Part shown: positions 54,744 through 64,000 of the stretch, one piece after another
Layout of the letters: each line of letters opens with the position of its first letter
Position numbering within the stretch: the first letter of the stretch is position 1
NCBI GenBank assembly: GCA_034509495.1
Contig: CM067514.1
Location: 5,219,045-5,283,044 of the forward strand
Length of the DNA stretch: 64,000 bases
DNA from: Acestrorhynchus altus
Taxonomy: Eukaryota > Chordata > Actinopteri > Characiformes > Acestrorhynchidae
Direction of reading: 5' to 3'
Notes under the pieces: generated by a model
The model's database searches: none
What the model saw: only the letters and a program-made list of their open reading frames with translations
Told to the model about the DNA's origin: nothing
Made by a program: the position numbers and the translations under genes

Positions 54744-55499
54744 AGGAAAAAAGAAGGAATGTGAATGTCTTGTGGTTGCAGAGATCTGTAGTGCCATAGC
54801 TGTTTTTGGTGTGGTTCTCCAGTCAATGAGCGTGTAATGTGTGTGTGTGTGTGACAGAACTCTGTGGATCACTGAGCCTGTAGTGGTCAAAATTCGTGAG
54901 TAAATGCCTCTATAGCATGTATTCTCTTTCTCTTTTTGGGTAGTGTCTGTATTTACATGCATACATTATGAGTGGCAGGGTCTCCATAAGAATGGAAAAC
55001 CTATGTTTAACACTGAAACATCAACTAAATAATATACAGATGGAACAGTGGAACTCCTCAGTTTTACAGGTGCCTGATGCCATCTAAGAGGCTTCACAGA
55101 GGAAACATGTGAGCTTAGGATACCCCCCCCTCAGTATTCATCACCTGGATCAGGATCAGATTATTAGTGATACCATACTGATAATGGAAAGGGCTTCACC
55201 GTCTTCTCTAAACAGCCTCAGCTTTTTGTGGAGTGAATTCCATAAGATGTTGGGAAACATTTACTGAAGATTCTGATTCATATTATACTTATTTGTCTAT
55301 AGTTTGGTTTCAAATTGCCTTCATGCAGTAAATCCCCCAGTCTCACCCCTTCCCAAAGGTGTTCCACTGTATAGGAATGTCCCAGATCAGAGACATCAGA
55401 CAACGTTTCTATAAACTTTAGTTTATAGTATTTTATATTACTATACGTTTTAGTACTTCAGAATACTTATCAGTAAGTGGTAATAGTAATAATTGTGGT

Positions 55500-55735
55500 T
55501 TAAGGTAGTAGTAGTAATGGTAGCAATAGTAGTAGTATTGTATTATAGTAGTAATAATAATAATATAATAATAATAATAATAATAATAATGATAATAATA
55601 ACAATAGCAATTACTACAGTAGTGTTGTGAGTAGTTGTAGTTATATTAGTAATTCTCGTAAGTGAGTAATAGTATTGGTAGCAGCAGCAGTAGTAATTTA
55701 TAACCGGTATTAACAGTAATAGCAGTTATTAATAA
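55500..55735. repeat. Imperfect (TAG/TAA)n trinucleotide region
   Basis: A mixture of GTAGTAGTA, (AATAAT)n and GCAGCAG units, most regular at 55549-55600. Confidence 0.85.
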
Positions 55736-56734
55736 TATTTTTTCCTTCCAATGAACAGATTGTCATTATATGCAGTCCTACTACTGGTGAAATGAAACTT
55801 GATTGTTTAAAATGATCCTCTATTCCATATTTAACAGATTTAACTAGTACATTCACACCACAACAGATTCGACACTCAAAGAATAGAGCAAAAACAGAGA
55901 TACTCAGCCTGCCTTCCCTGCTCCCCTAACCTAACCCAAACACACACTCACATACACACTCCCCTCCACCTGGTCACACGAGTGGAAAGTTTATTTCTGG
56001 AAACCTTATCTGAAGAATCTCGCTTTTCAACAATCAGGCTTCAATTTCCGTTTCATCTCCAACGGAAGCCACTTCAAACGCCTGATGCTGGTCAACAGAG
56101 TCAGAGAAGCCGAGAGAGAGAGTGTGAGAGAAGTAGGAGAGCTGTGTCTCCTGACAGCATCACTATTCAAATAAAGGTTAAACAGAGATGAGCAGAAGCA
56201 CTGACAGTTGGGGTGCTCAGTCGACTGGTCTGGGCTTTCTTCTACATTTCAAGTTCATCTCATATACATGGATAGCCATGTGTCGAATAGAATGTGATTG
56301 AGCATTTCGGGGTTTTGAACACCACCACATACCAAATTTCTACACAAAGAATGAAGGCCAAATTCCAGACATTATCCCAGTCCTACAGTGCATTCAGTTT
56401 ATCAGTCTATTATCTTAGGAGCTTGTGGCATAGCAGCTGCCATTTGTAACAGTAAGTGACTCTCCTCTCCTGCTTCAATGCATCTGTTCATTACAATAGT
56501 TTAAAAAGCCCCCCAATGAGATCAGTGCACTGTGGGTAGGCTGCTACTTATGAAGGGGGTCTTATTACAGGTGAATTTCATTGGCTGACTCATATTTCGA
56601 TCATGTTTGGATCTCAGTATAATGTATACAGTAATATGTAGTTTACTGTTAATTTTTTTATAATTTGACATAACTTTATTCAAATAAACATATTTATAGG
56701 AGATAATCACACCTGCCAAATATTATTTTAAGTT

Positions 56735-56815
56735 TCCTGTTTTTTCTCCATAACCCAATATCTGGGTCAGTGACGTAGTTAAAACCGCACATGTGGACAG
56801 AGCGATAAGCACTGA
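56735..56815 (-). repeat. Dispersed repeat family Q fragment
   Basis: ATAACCCAATATCTGGGTCA with flanking 'cacatgtggacagagcgataagca', as in the inverted copy at 6.96-7.07 kb. Confidence 0.6.
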
Positions 56816-57427
56816 TATACAAGGCTGCTACCATTTTTCAGTTGATGACCGGTTTGCAGGCCTTGGGTTTTCCAGAAGTTAATATAAAAATGCAATAAAA
56901 CAGCATATGTAGGCTGTAATGGGGGCAGTTGAAACCTGGCGAATTGGTAAAAGTAATGATCCATTAACAATCTATTATTACTGGGCGACCTGAACATATC
57001 AGTGCATCACATTACTCAAAGAAGTATCTTAGAAGTATTTGTAACAAGTTTTGAGAGGGTGCAATCTGAAACTGTTTGCTCTTCCTTGGTTTTCTGGAGG
57101 AGAGAGAGAGAGAGAGAGAGAGAGAAAAGAGCATGCTGAGAAAACGGGCGAGATGGCGCTATATGCCGGGTTTCCACCTGAATTCAAATGAAAAGCCAGC
57201 TGAGGTCAGGGCAAACTTTGAGAACGATTATGGCCTGTTCACTTTGTTGAAGGAGAAACTCAAATCAGCTTGTCCTCTGCCATTCACTCGTTCTTTTTTT
57301 TCTGTCCTCCTCTCCCTTACCCCTTTTTCTGTACTCAAGCCTCTACTGTTAGACTGATCCGTAAACCCAGCGCACAGCGGTTCTAATAAACACATTCAGT
57401 GATGACTTTACACCGAGCCCTGCTGAC

Positions 57428-57775
57428 TTACAGATGTGCAAATGCACACACAGATAATAGGACCCCAGTGAACAAACATGATCTATTATGCCACTGACCA
57501 ATACCCAGCCATAAGGCTAGAGGGTATACAACCCCCAAGGCAGTGAACTGTGTTCTATGGAATGATGGAGCTCCATCCAATACTTTTAGGATGAGTTGGG
57601 GATGAGGTCAGATGGTGATCATCCAGCGTCCTCACCTCACTACCCTCTTGGCAATAAGCTGAATAGAGGACACTTTGCTGGTTGTTCTCCAAAAAGCATG
57701 ATAAATTTTTAAATAGCCTTGATTTCGGAACAGAGAATGAGCAGGTGTCCCAATATTTATGTCCATATAGTGCAA
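57428..57775 (+). mobile_element. Non-autonomous repeat family P
   Basis: Begins at 'cttacagatgtgcaaatgcacacac' (left terminus lost) and ends 'caggtgtcccaatatttatgtccatatagtgca' at the right terminus. Confidence 0.8.
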
Positions 57776-59047
57776 TTTGTGAGAATATTATCCCTAATCA
57801 AGCAAACTCCAAACTCCAAATTGGCTAAATGCTTCAAATGGGTGCACAGTGGTTAAAGGAGCATGGTTGGTGTTCAATTGACTGATTAATAGATCCATAG
57901 TAATTAAAGTTAAAGTACTTCTTTTTAGTGCTGTAATGCTGCCATATACATGAAAAGCCACTATAGTTCAGCTGGTAGAAAGCAAACGATAAGCGTGAGA
58001 GAAGGACATGAAGACAAACGGTATAGGTGTATGTGATTATTGTACTTTTTGGTTTGAGAGGGCCACTGAGGTCTGCAGGAATAGCACACAATCAGCTGTA
58101 CGTCAAACCCATTATCTCAATACTACTGACCCGAGCCAAACCATGACCACCCACAGAGAACTCCACCCGCGTCTACCTCATAAACCCAAAATAAAAATCT
58201 CTCTCGCATAAGATCATTGTCAAATACATCACAATGGAGCACACCATGCACTTCACAAATGTAGCGGCGCGCAGACTGGCCGCTTCACCTTCGTCTGCAG
58301 CTGATAAACCACGAGCAGTCTCACTGAAACAGCGTGGCGTTGGGGAATTAGATTCAGCACCTGATCTTAGGTGGGCGATGACTGAAAGGATAAAAGGCCA
58401 TGAGGGTGGTTATTTGAAGGTACTTCTGAAGCCTTGAAAGCGTGTGTGTGGGATTTTAAACAAGAGGTTTAACATCTAGGTGTCCAAATACTTTTGCCCA
58501 TTTGGAGTATAATTTATTTTAATTTCTGCTACAGTGAAGAATATTACACATTAAAGTAAGTGCTTTTGTCTCCCACTATTTACATACAGAAACAATGTGG
58601 AGCTCTGCTTGCTCAGTCCTGCATGCCACTGGCTGCAACACAAACCCAAAGCATGACTAAACTGCCCTCATATTTAACAGTAGGACAGGTGTTCTTTTCC
58701 TCCTTTTCCCCCCCAAACATGGTTATGTGTTGACTATGAATTCTGGGGTGATTTTCTTCAGATGCTTTCATTAAGGTTATGTTTGCCTACCACTGTATAT
58801 ATTTTGTCCATAAGCCGTTTAAGTGCGTGTGTATATAGGTGTGTCTTTAAACTCACACAGAGTAGAAATACGCTCTGGATCTGTAGATGATTTAGACAAA
58901 CTGCTCAATGCAACTAAAGGAGAACTTACAGTGGTCATTTCACATCACGGAAGCATAATGTAGCAACACACTTCTACCACCTCAAACATTTACTGTCATT
59001 CTGGCCTTGCTTACCAAAGCTATTATCGTCTTCAATATCCTCAATGC

Positions 59048-59496
59048 AAGGGGTTGGACAATGAAACTGAAACACGGGTTTTGGAGCCACAATAATTTAT
59101 TGACTTCGCGCGCCAATTTCTAGGGCCTCCTTTTTCGGCCAATACAGCGTCAGTTCGTCTTGGGAAGGACATTTTTTGGATACAATCAGAGTTAACACCC
59201 CAACATCCCTTTCAGACAGCTTCCTCTTGCGTCCTCAGTTAATCCTGTTGGATGGTTAGTCCTTCTTGGTGGTGCAGCATTACCCTGGATACCGTGGCTC
59301 TTGATACATCACAAAGACTTGCTGTCTTGGTCTGAATCTCGCCAGCAAGGCGTTGCACCAACAATTTGTCCTCTTTTGAACTCAGTATATTTCCCCCCAT
59401 AATGTTGTGTGCATTGAAATATTACTGGTTCAATTTAGCCATGAAACCTCCCACACTAAAATGACAGGTGTTTCAGTTTCATTGTCCAACCCCTGT
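59048..59496 (-). mobile_element. Tc1/mariner MITE, complete, second copy
   Basis: Same terminal inverted repeats as 14006-14490 (GGGGTTGGACAATGAAACTG on the left, its complement on the right at 59475-59496). The interior is the reverse complement of the first copy. The right end touches a (TA)n microsatellite. Confidence 0.85.
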
Positions 59497-59499
59497 ATG

Positions 59500-59503
<4 letters not shown>

Positions 59504-59547
<44 letters not shown>
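59504..59547. repeat. (TA)22 microsatellite
   Basis: Perfect TA run directly after the MITE's right end and a short GTATGTATG step. Confidence 0.95.
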
Positions 59548-59550
<3 letters not shown>

Positions 59551-61269
59551 TGCACAGATCTCAATATATTGATATGATTTCTGCAGGCCTGTAACTCTGC
59601 ACATTCGCTTGAAATGAAGAAGGTTTTCAGTGCACGCCGACATATCTGGCATACCTACTTTAAGGTATACAGCTGCTGACCGAACAGCTCATCCGTGCTG
59701 ACCTACCATGCCCATTTAATATTGTTTTTCACTGCATGGACCCGACACTTTACTTAGCTTCTTTGCTTTTCCACTAGGCAAATTTGGAACTCGAAGTAGC
59801 TGGAACTGGGTACTATTTTGTACCTGCTTGCTTTCGTGGTTCCAAGCAAATGATAGAGGCTAAAAACACTGACTGATGTATGAAGCCTTGTGAGAAGTGC
59901 TGACCCCGGCCAGAGCGAATGCGTCAATCCACAAAGCTTTCCAAAAAGAAAGTAGGGGATTGAGTAGTGTAGATATAAAAGCAGCCATTGTTACATATCA
60001 TTATTTGTGTGGACAATCAAACCTGTTTCCTGTGGTCTGAAAAAGCCCTGGAGGACACAACGATCAGGGAACTGGACTCTCAGGACCACCTGTCATACAA
60101 ACAGGGCCTAGCTTGAGGTCATTACTTTACACATTCTAACTGCATCGTCAGCCTTGTAGGAATGCAGCTGCTAGAAGCTCTGAATATGAAAAAACATCTC
60201 CCCTGAACCTTGTATGTGCATAGTGAACAGATTCATATCAGGTTTTAAACTGACCAGCACAGCCTGTACAAGCCTGATTTGGCCTGTTCTCAAACCTGCA
60301 GGGCTTCACTTTCATGTCCAGACCAGCCTCAAAACAAGTAAAGCCCAGAGACAAGCGGTCACTAATCTGATCTACAGAGGGTGGCTGCAGGATCCTTTTC
60401 AATCAAAAGAAGTTGCATTCTCCATTGATTTCACTTATCAGTTGGTCTTAATTCAGTTGTTAGAGATGTGTTCCCAGCTTGTGTGCCCAGAAACCTCAAC
60501 CCACTGGTTCTTCCTGTAGATAAGTCTGATGGCTTCTGCTCTAGAAAACGGAAATGCTGTAGAAGGGTTCAGAGGGAAGGCAAGTGTCAGGGAGAGTCTT
60601 TACCTTGGGATACCTGTCCATTTTCTCCTTCATCTGAGCTTCCCTCAGAGCTGTGAGTTATCAGGGGCCTCCTCCAGCAACTTCCTGTGAATGTGTTGAA
60701 GAGATGTGCCGTTCAGCAAAACAAAAAGCACACTGGAAGTACTGGACAGAGATGAAACAATCTTTCTGGCAAAAAGCAGAAAAGCGAAACTATTATGAAG
60801 AAAAGCATCTGATTACCCATCCCACAAATGATTAATACCATTCCAGACTCTGAGATTTACTGCCCTATGTGTGTGTACAAGCATGTGTGCATTGGTGCAA
60901 GCATGTGTGTAAAAGTAGTCCAGAGACAGACAGATCCTTGTGGTTCCTTAATTCTATGGTTCATAATTGGAACCAATTACATGGCAGAAACCACATGCAT
61001 CAGCCTGTCTGATTCTCCAATGCAGAAGCCGACAACAAGCCCACTACCAATTAAGGAAGCCAGTGGAACACCTCCAGGTGTCTGGCTCCAACAAAATAAA
61101 CAAGATTACAAATCAGTCAGTGAGGCCCAGAGATGTTCCCGCTGGCTGGCTGGAGGCTGGAGATGACACACCGCCTCAGACCAACCCAGAGGATGGATCC
61201 CAAGTTAGGAACCAAAATAAGGATGAATGGAAAGATAAACAGACATATAAAATACTAAAAATATATAAA

Positions 61270-61800
61270 ATAGTTGCACCCAGAACGATTCGACCAACTG
61301 CAATGGATTTAGGCCAGGCTGTCTTGGGAGTGTCTCAGAATGGCAACAGGTCATCTTCAAGCTTTCAGTTTAGTGTGGTGGGGTGTGTGTGAGGCACCGT
61401 GGTCAGCACCAAGATCAGCATTGTCTGAAGTCCAGAAGACCTGGTGTCATGGTGTGCAATTCATACAATCACCAGATCACCTTGGTTCTTCTTTAGAATT
61501 TGATGCCCAGTGTTCGTGTGAGGTCCTGCAACCAGTGGTTCTACCTTTTCTGAACACCTCCGGTGCTCTATTCCCAACTCTTGAGCAACACTCGTCCACA
61601 TACAGCTGCCCGTCTGGGTCTACGCCTTGAAGGCACTTGAATACTATACCATGGTCAGTCTCATACCTCAGACCTATCCCTGATTATCAACACCCCACCC
61701 CTACCGCGCCATCAGCGGAACTCAGTGAGAACATTCAAGCTGCATTGGGATGGATCATCACAGGACACCGTGGAACCTCTACACCTTTCTTGTAAACACA
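61270..61800 (+). mobile_element. Tc1-like transposase remnant
   Basis: The blocks 'agaagacctggtgtcatggtgtgcaattcatacaatcaccagatcaccttggttct' and 'gaggtcctgcaaccagtggttctacc' are the plus-strand counterpart of the 28.3-28.86 kb element (GVMVWxxISYN, VLQP). 'aaccaactgcaatgg...' precedes them. Frames are broken. Confidence 0.6.
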
Positions 61801-62139
61801 CAAGGTGCTTATTTATTTTTTTGTCCAGTGATCTCATGGAAAAACAATTCAAATAAGATTATTGTGTTTAACATTTTTGTAGCTTTATGTTTTTTGTGAC
61901 ATTTATTAACATGAGAGAGAATTTATTTCCTGGTTTTATCAAAACCACAAACTTATCACTCACACACTCAGACACACAGACACAGACACACCAAAAGGCA
62001 GACAAACACACATTTCACCAACAGTTCAAAAGAGCCGGGGAAGCGGAGATAGGCCTTTTGAGAATCTGAACAACCATGTCTGCTGCGAGAAGCGCTACTC
62101 AAATGGCATTACACTTACGCATACCAACTGAAAACATTC

Positions 62140-62140
<1 letters not shown>

Positions 62141-62184
<44 letters not shown>
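62141..62184. repeat. (CA)22 microsatellite
   Basis: Perfect CA run. Confidence 0.95.
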
Positions 62185-62189
<5 letters not shown>

Positions 62190-62829
62190 CTTCTGGTAGC
62201 CCTCTTCATGCTGCCTGCCTTGATGAACACTCATAAAAAAGATTCTACAGAGACAAAACAGAGTGAATACTGCAAAAGAGATGAAACTTATGTTCACGAA
62301 AGGAAAGAGGAAAAATAATTATATATATTATACTGAATAGAAGAGAGAATGAGAGAATGAGAGAGAGGCAAGAGAGAGAGGAGAGTGGGCTTGAGACGTT
62401 TTTCCCTGTGCAGGGTTAGAAGCCAATGTTTAGGGCCAGAATAACTCTCACCAACTTCTCAAATGAAAGCCTGTCTGAGGAGCTAGCATGTATATGAGGA
62501 GGGGGAGGGCAAAGGTTAACTCAAACCACAAGGCTCTCTGTCTCCCTCCTTACTCGCCGCTCTACTGCATCATACCGGGTTCAAGACCTCGTGCGAATCT
62601 CTCTCCGCTCGGCTCCAGCCTAGAAGCCTCTTCAAAAGTGCCTGTCGGAAAACCTTTCTACTCTCTCATCCCATCATCATCAGAATCTTCTTCCTCCGCA
62701 TTCTCCACACATCGCTTGCTACTTGACCCAACCCATCAGCTCTGCGTTCCTCTCTAGAGCAGTGTCTCTCAACACCTCAAACCTCGTTCACGGGTCCAAA
62801 ATAGTGCATTATTTAATTCTAAACGCTGA

Positions 62830-63085
62830 AGGTGTTACCATGGTCCTCACACTGCCCTGATCTGAACATCAGTGAACATCTGTGCATAGGCCTCAAAAGA
62901 GCAGGGCATGCCTGTGACCCAAGAATCTCACAGACCTGGAAGACCTTTTGGATAAAGATACTCAAGAAAGAGCAGACTCTTGGCTACAAAGAAGCATTTA
63001 TAAGCCCTGATGATTGCCAAAGGCTAATAGATACTACCCATGTAGGGGCCAAAGCCCTTTCTTTTTTTAGTTGTTTTTTGAAAAT
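62830..63085 (+). mobile_element. Possible Tc1-like C-terminal remnant
   Basis: 'tggtcctcacactgccctgatctgaacatcagtgaacatctgtgcataggcctcaaaagagc' reads as W.S..PDLN..EHLW..LKRA, the end of a Tc1 DDE domain including the last acidic residue (E). The following 'GHACDPRISQTW' text fits as well. The rest is unclear. Confidence 0.6.
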
Positions 63086-63089
63086 GTAA

Positions 63090-64000
63090 AAAATGATTTT
63101 TTTGCTTAAAAATACAAAGGAAATGTATGCCGTCTGTGTGCTTTCCAGGAAATCCATTTTCATCTTCAACTTGTAACTGCTCACTGAGAAACAGTTCCAC
63201 CATGATGTTCCCCACCTCCAAGCTTCCTGTTGGTACATGATGTTTTGGGGTGATGTGCAAGCGCCACTTGTCCTCTAAACATGGTTACATCAAGTTTACC
63301 CTCAACCAACCAGATTATATTTCCCTATATTCCTCACGGCTTGTCCAAATGTTGTGTAACCTTAAATAGAGGATGTGACTATTGCTTATTATTGGACTGA
63401 ATAGTATCTTAGATGGCACCATCCATCCACCATCTAACTTCCTTCTTCTAGTCAGGGGTCATGGTGTATTACAGAGCAGTCTACCTGTAAAGAAGAATTC
63501 ATGTAAAATATGCTTGGCTTGTCTGGTCTGATCTTCTGAATCTATAAATACATCATTGATGATTTCAAGCTTGTCTGTCTAAACTTATAATAAGAATAAC
63601 ATACCGCTCTGGTCTTGCTCAGTCTTAGTGTTTTGAGTGCATCACTATTCTATGCATCTGAATTTCTGTTTTTAATAGATTCTATGCTTTTCTGCACCTC
63701 ATTTTCATGTGTTCAATACTTTTTCCCGTGTCATTCCACTTACATATTACATATAACTTAATTTTTGGACGTACTTGTTTTGATTTCATGTATGGTGATG
63801 TGTTTAAATACTCCAGGTGCCTAAAGCATTTTAAACACTAATATTCTTCAAAACCCGGAATAGCCCCCTCTAAAATACACAAGACAAATGATCTAGAACC
63901 AGTATCATTTAAGCAGCATTACATGACACTACTAGTATTTAAAACTGTGAATTTGCCATTTGTAGACAGACTGACTGACTGGTCATTCTTCTGCAGCATT
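63090..64000. other. Right end of window, nothing recognised
   Basis: AT-rich, without tandem repeats or a recognisable exon on either strand. Confidence 0.5.

Larger units (their letters stand above)
50545..64000. other. Presumed upstream ASPSCR1 intron; no further exon seen
   Basis: The preceding coding exon should end in phase 0 with ...TLFQ of the UBX domain. I searched the minus strand for FFRP, ITPPKT and TLFQ-type coding followed by GT and found none to the window end. Either the intron exceeds 13.4 kb or a divergent exon was missed. Stretches at 50.6-51.8, 55.0-57.3, 57.8-59.0 and 59.6-61.2 kb contain nothing I recognise. Confidence 0.5.

Noticed and set aside
60214..60656. Plus-strand frames of 101 and 62 residues as exons of a new gene
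   Set aside because: No similarity that I recognise and no matching splice partners. Kept as unexplained sequence only.
62488..62757. 89-residue Ser/Pro-rich plus-strand frame
   Set aside because: No known family and no splice signals of the right phase. It may be a chance frame.

Overview
The window is nuclear DNA from a ray-finned (teleost) fish. The main evidence is three vertebrate genes with GT-AG introns, all on the minus strand: PYCR1, MYADML2 and the 3' part of ASPSCR1. These three lie near one another in the human 17q25.3 neighbourhood. The background is very rich in Tc1/mariner remnants, fish-type LINE tails, MITEs and long CA/TG/GA microsatellites. The repeat mix (palindromic 'ggttctatatagaacc' MITEs, Tc1 antisense fragments, an RTE/Rex3-like tail) suggests an otophysan such as a characin, catfish or electric fish. 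That narrower placement is inference only.

Layout: 1-9.8 kb is the 3' flank of PYCR1, with no gene seen. PYCR1 runs from 19.5 to 9.8 kb. Its seven coding exons join in frame to a complete 319-residue pyrroline-5-carboxylate reductase, preceded by a probable non-coding first exon and a TATA-less promoter with two CCAAT boxes at about 19.5-19.65 kb. A 21-bp AT-rich minisatellite starts about 0.1 kb upstream of that promoter. From 20.3 to 32.1 kb is intergenic, full of repeats: a nested LINE-in-MITE insertion, a solo LTR with target-site duplication, Tc1 fragments, purine tracts and CA arrays. MYADML2 is a single coding exon at 32.9-33.8 kb, and a Tc1 copy abuts its stop codon. From 33.9 to 40.6 kb is intergenic and repeat-rich. 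The last four coding exons of ASPSCR1 lie between 50.5 and 40.8 kb, with the poly(A) signal at 40.6 kb. From 50.5 kb to the end is presumably a large upstream ASPSCR1 intron, in which no further exon could be recognised.

The three genes are not a functional pathway. PYCR1 makes proline from P5C in mitochondria, MYADML2 is a predicted multi-pass MARVEL membrane protein, and ASPSCR1 (TUG) is a UBX-type p97/VCP cofactor and vesicle tether. Their shared neighbourhood reflects conserved synteny, with two apparent differences from the human order: NOTUM is not visible between MYADML2 and ASPSCR1, and ASPSCR1 is on the same strand as the other two.

I found no convincing undescribed biological system. 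The most interesting observations concern repeats acting on genes: microsatellites directly against 3' splice sites, a Tc1-derived 3' UTR, and direct repeats bracketing two ASPSCR1 exons. All repeat boundaries and coordinates were read by eye and may be off by a few bases (exons) or tens of bases (repeats).
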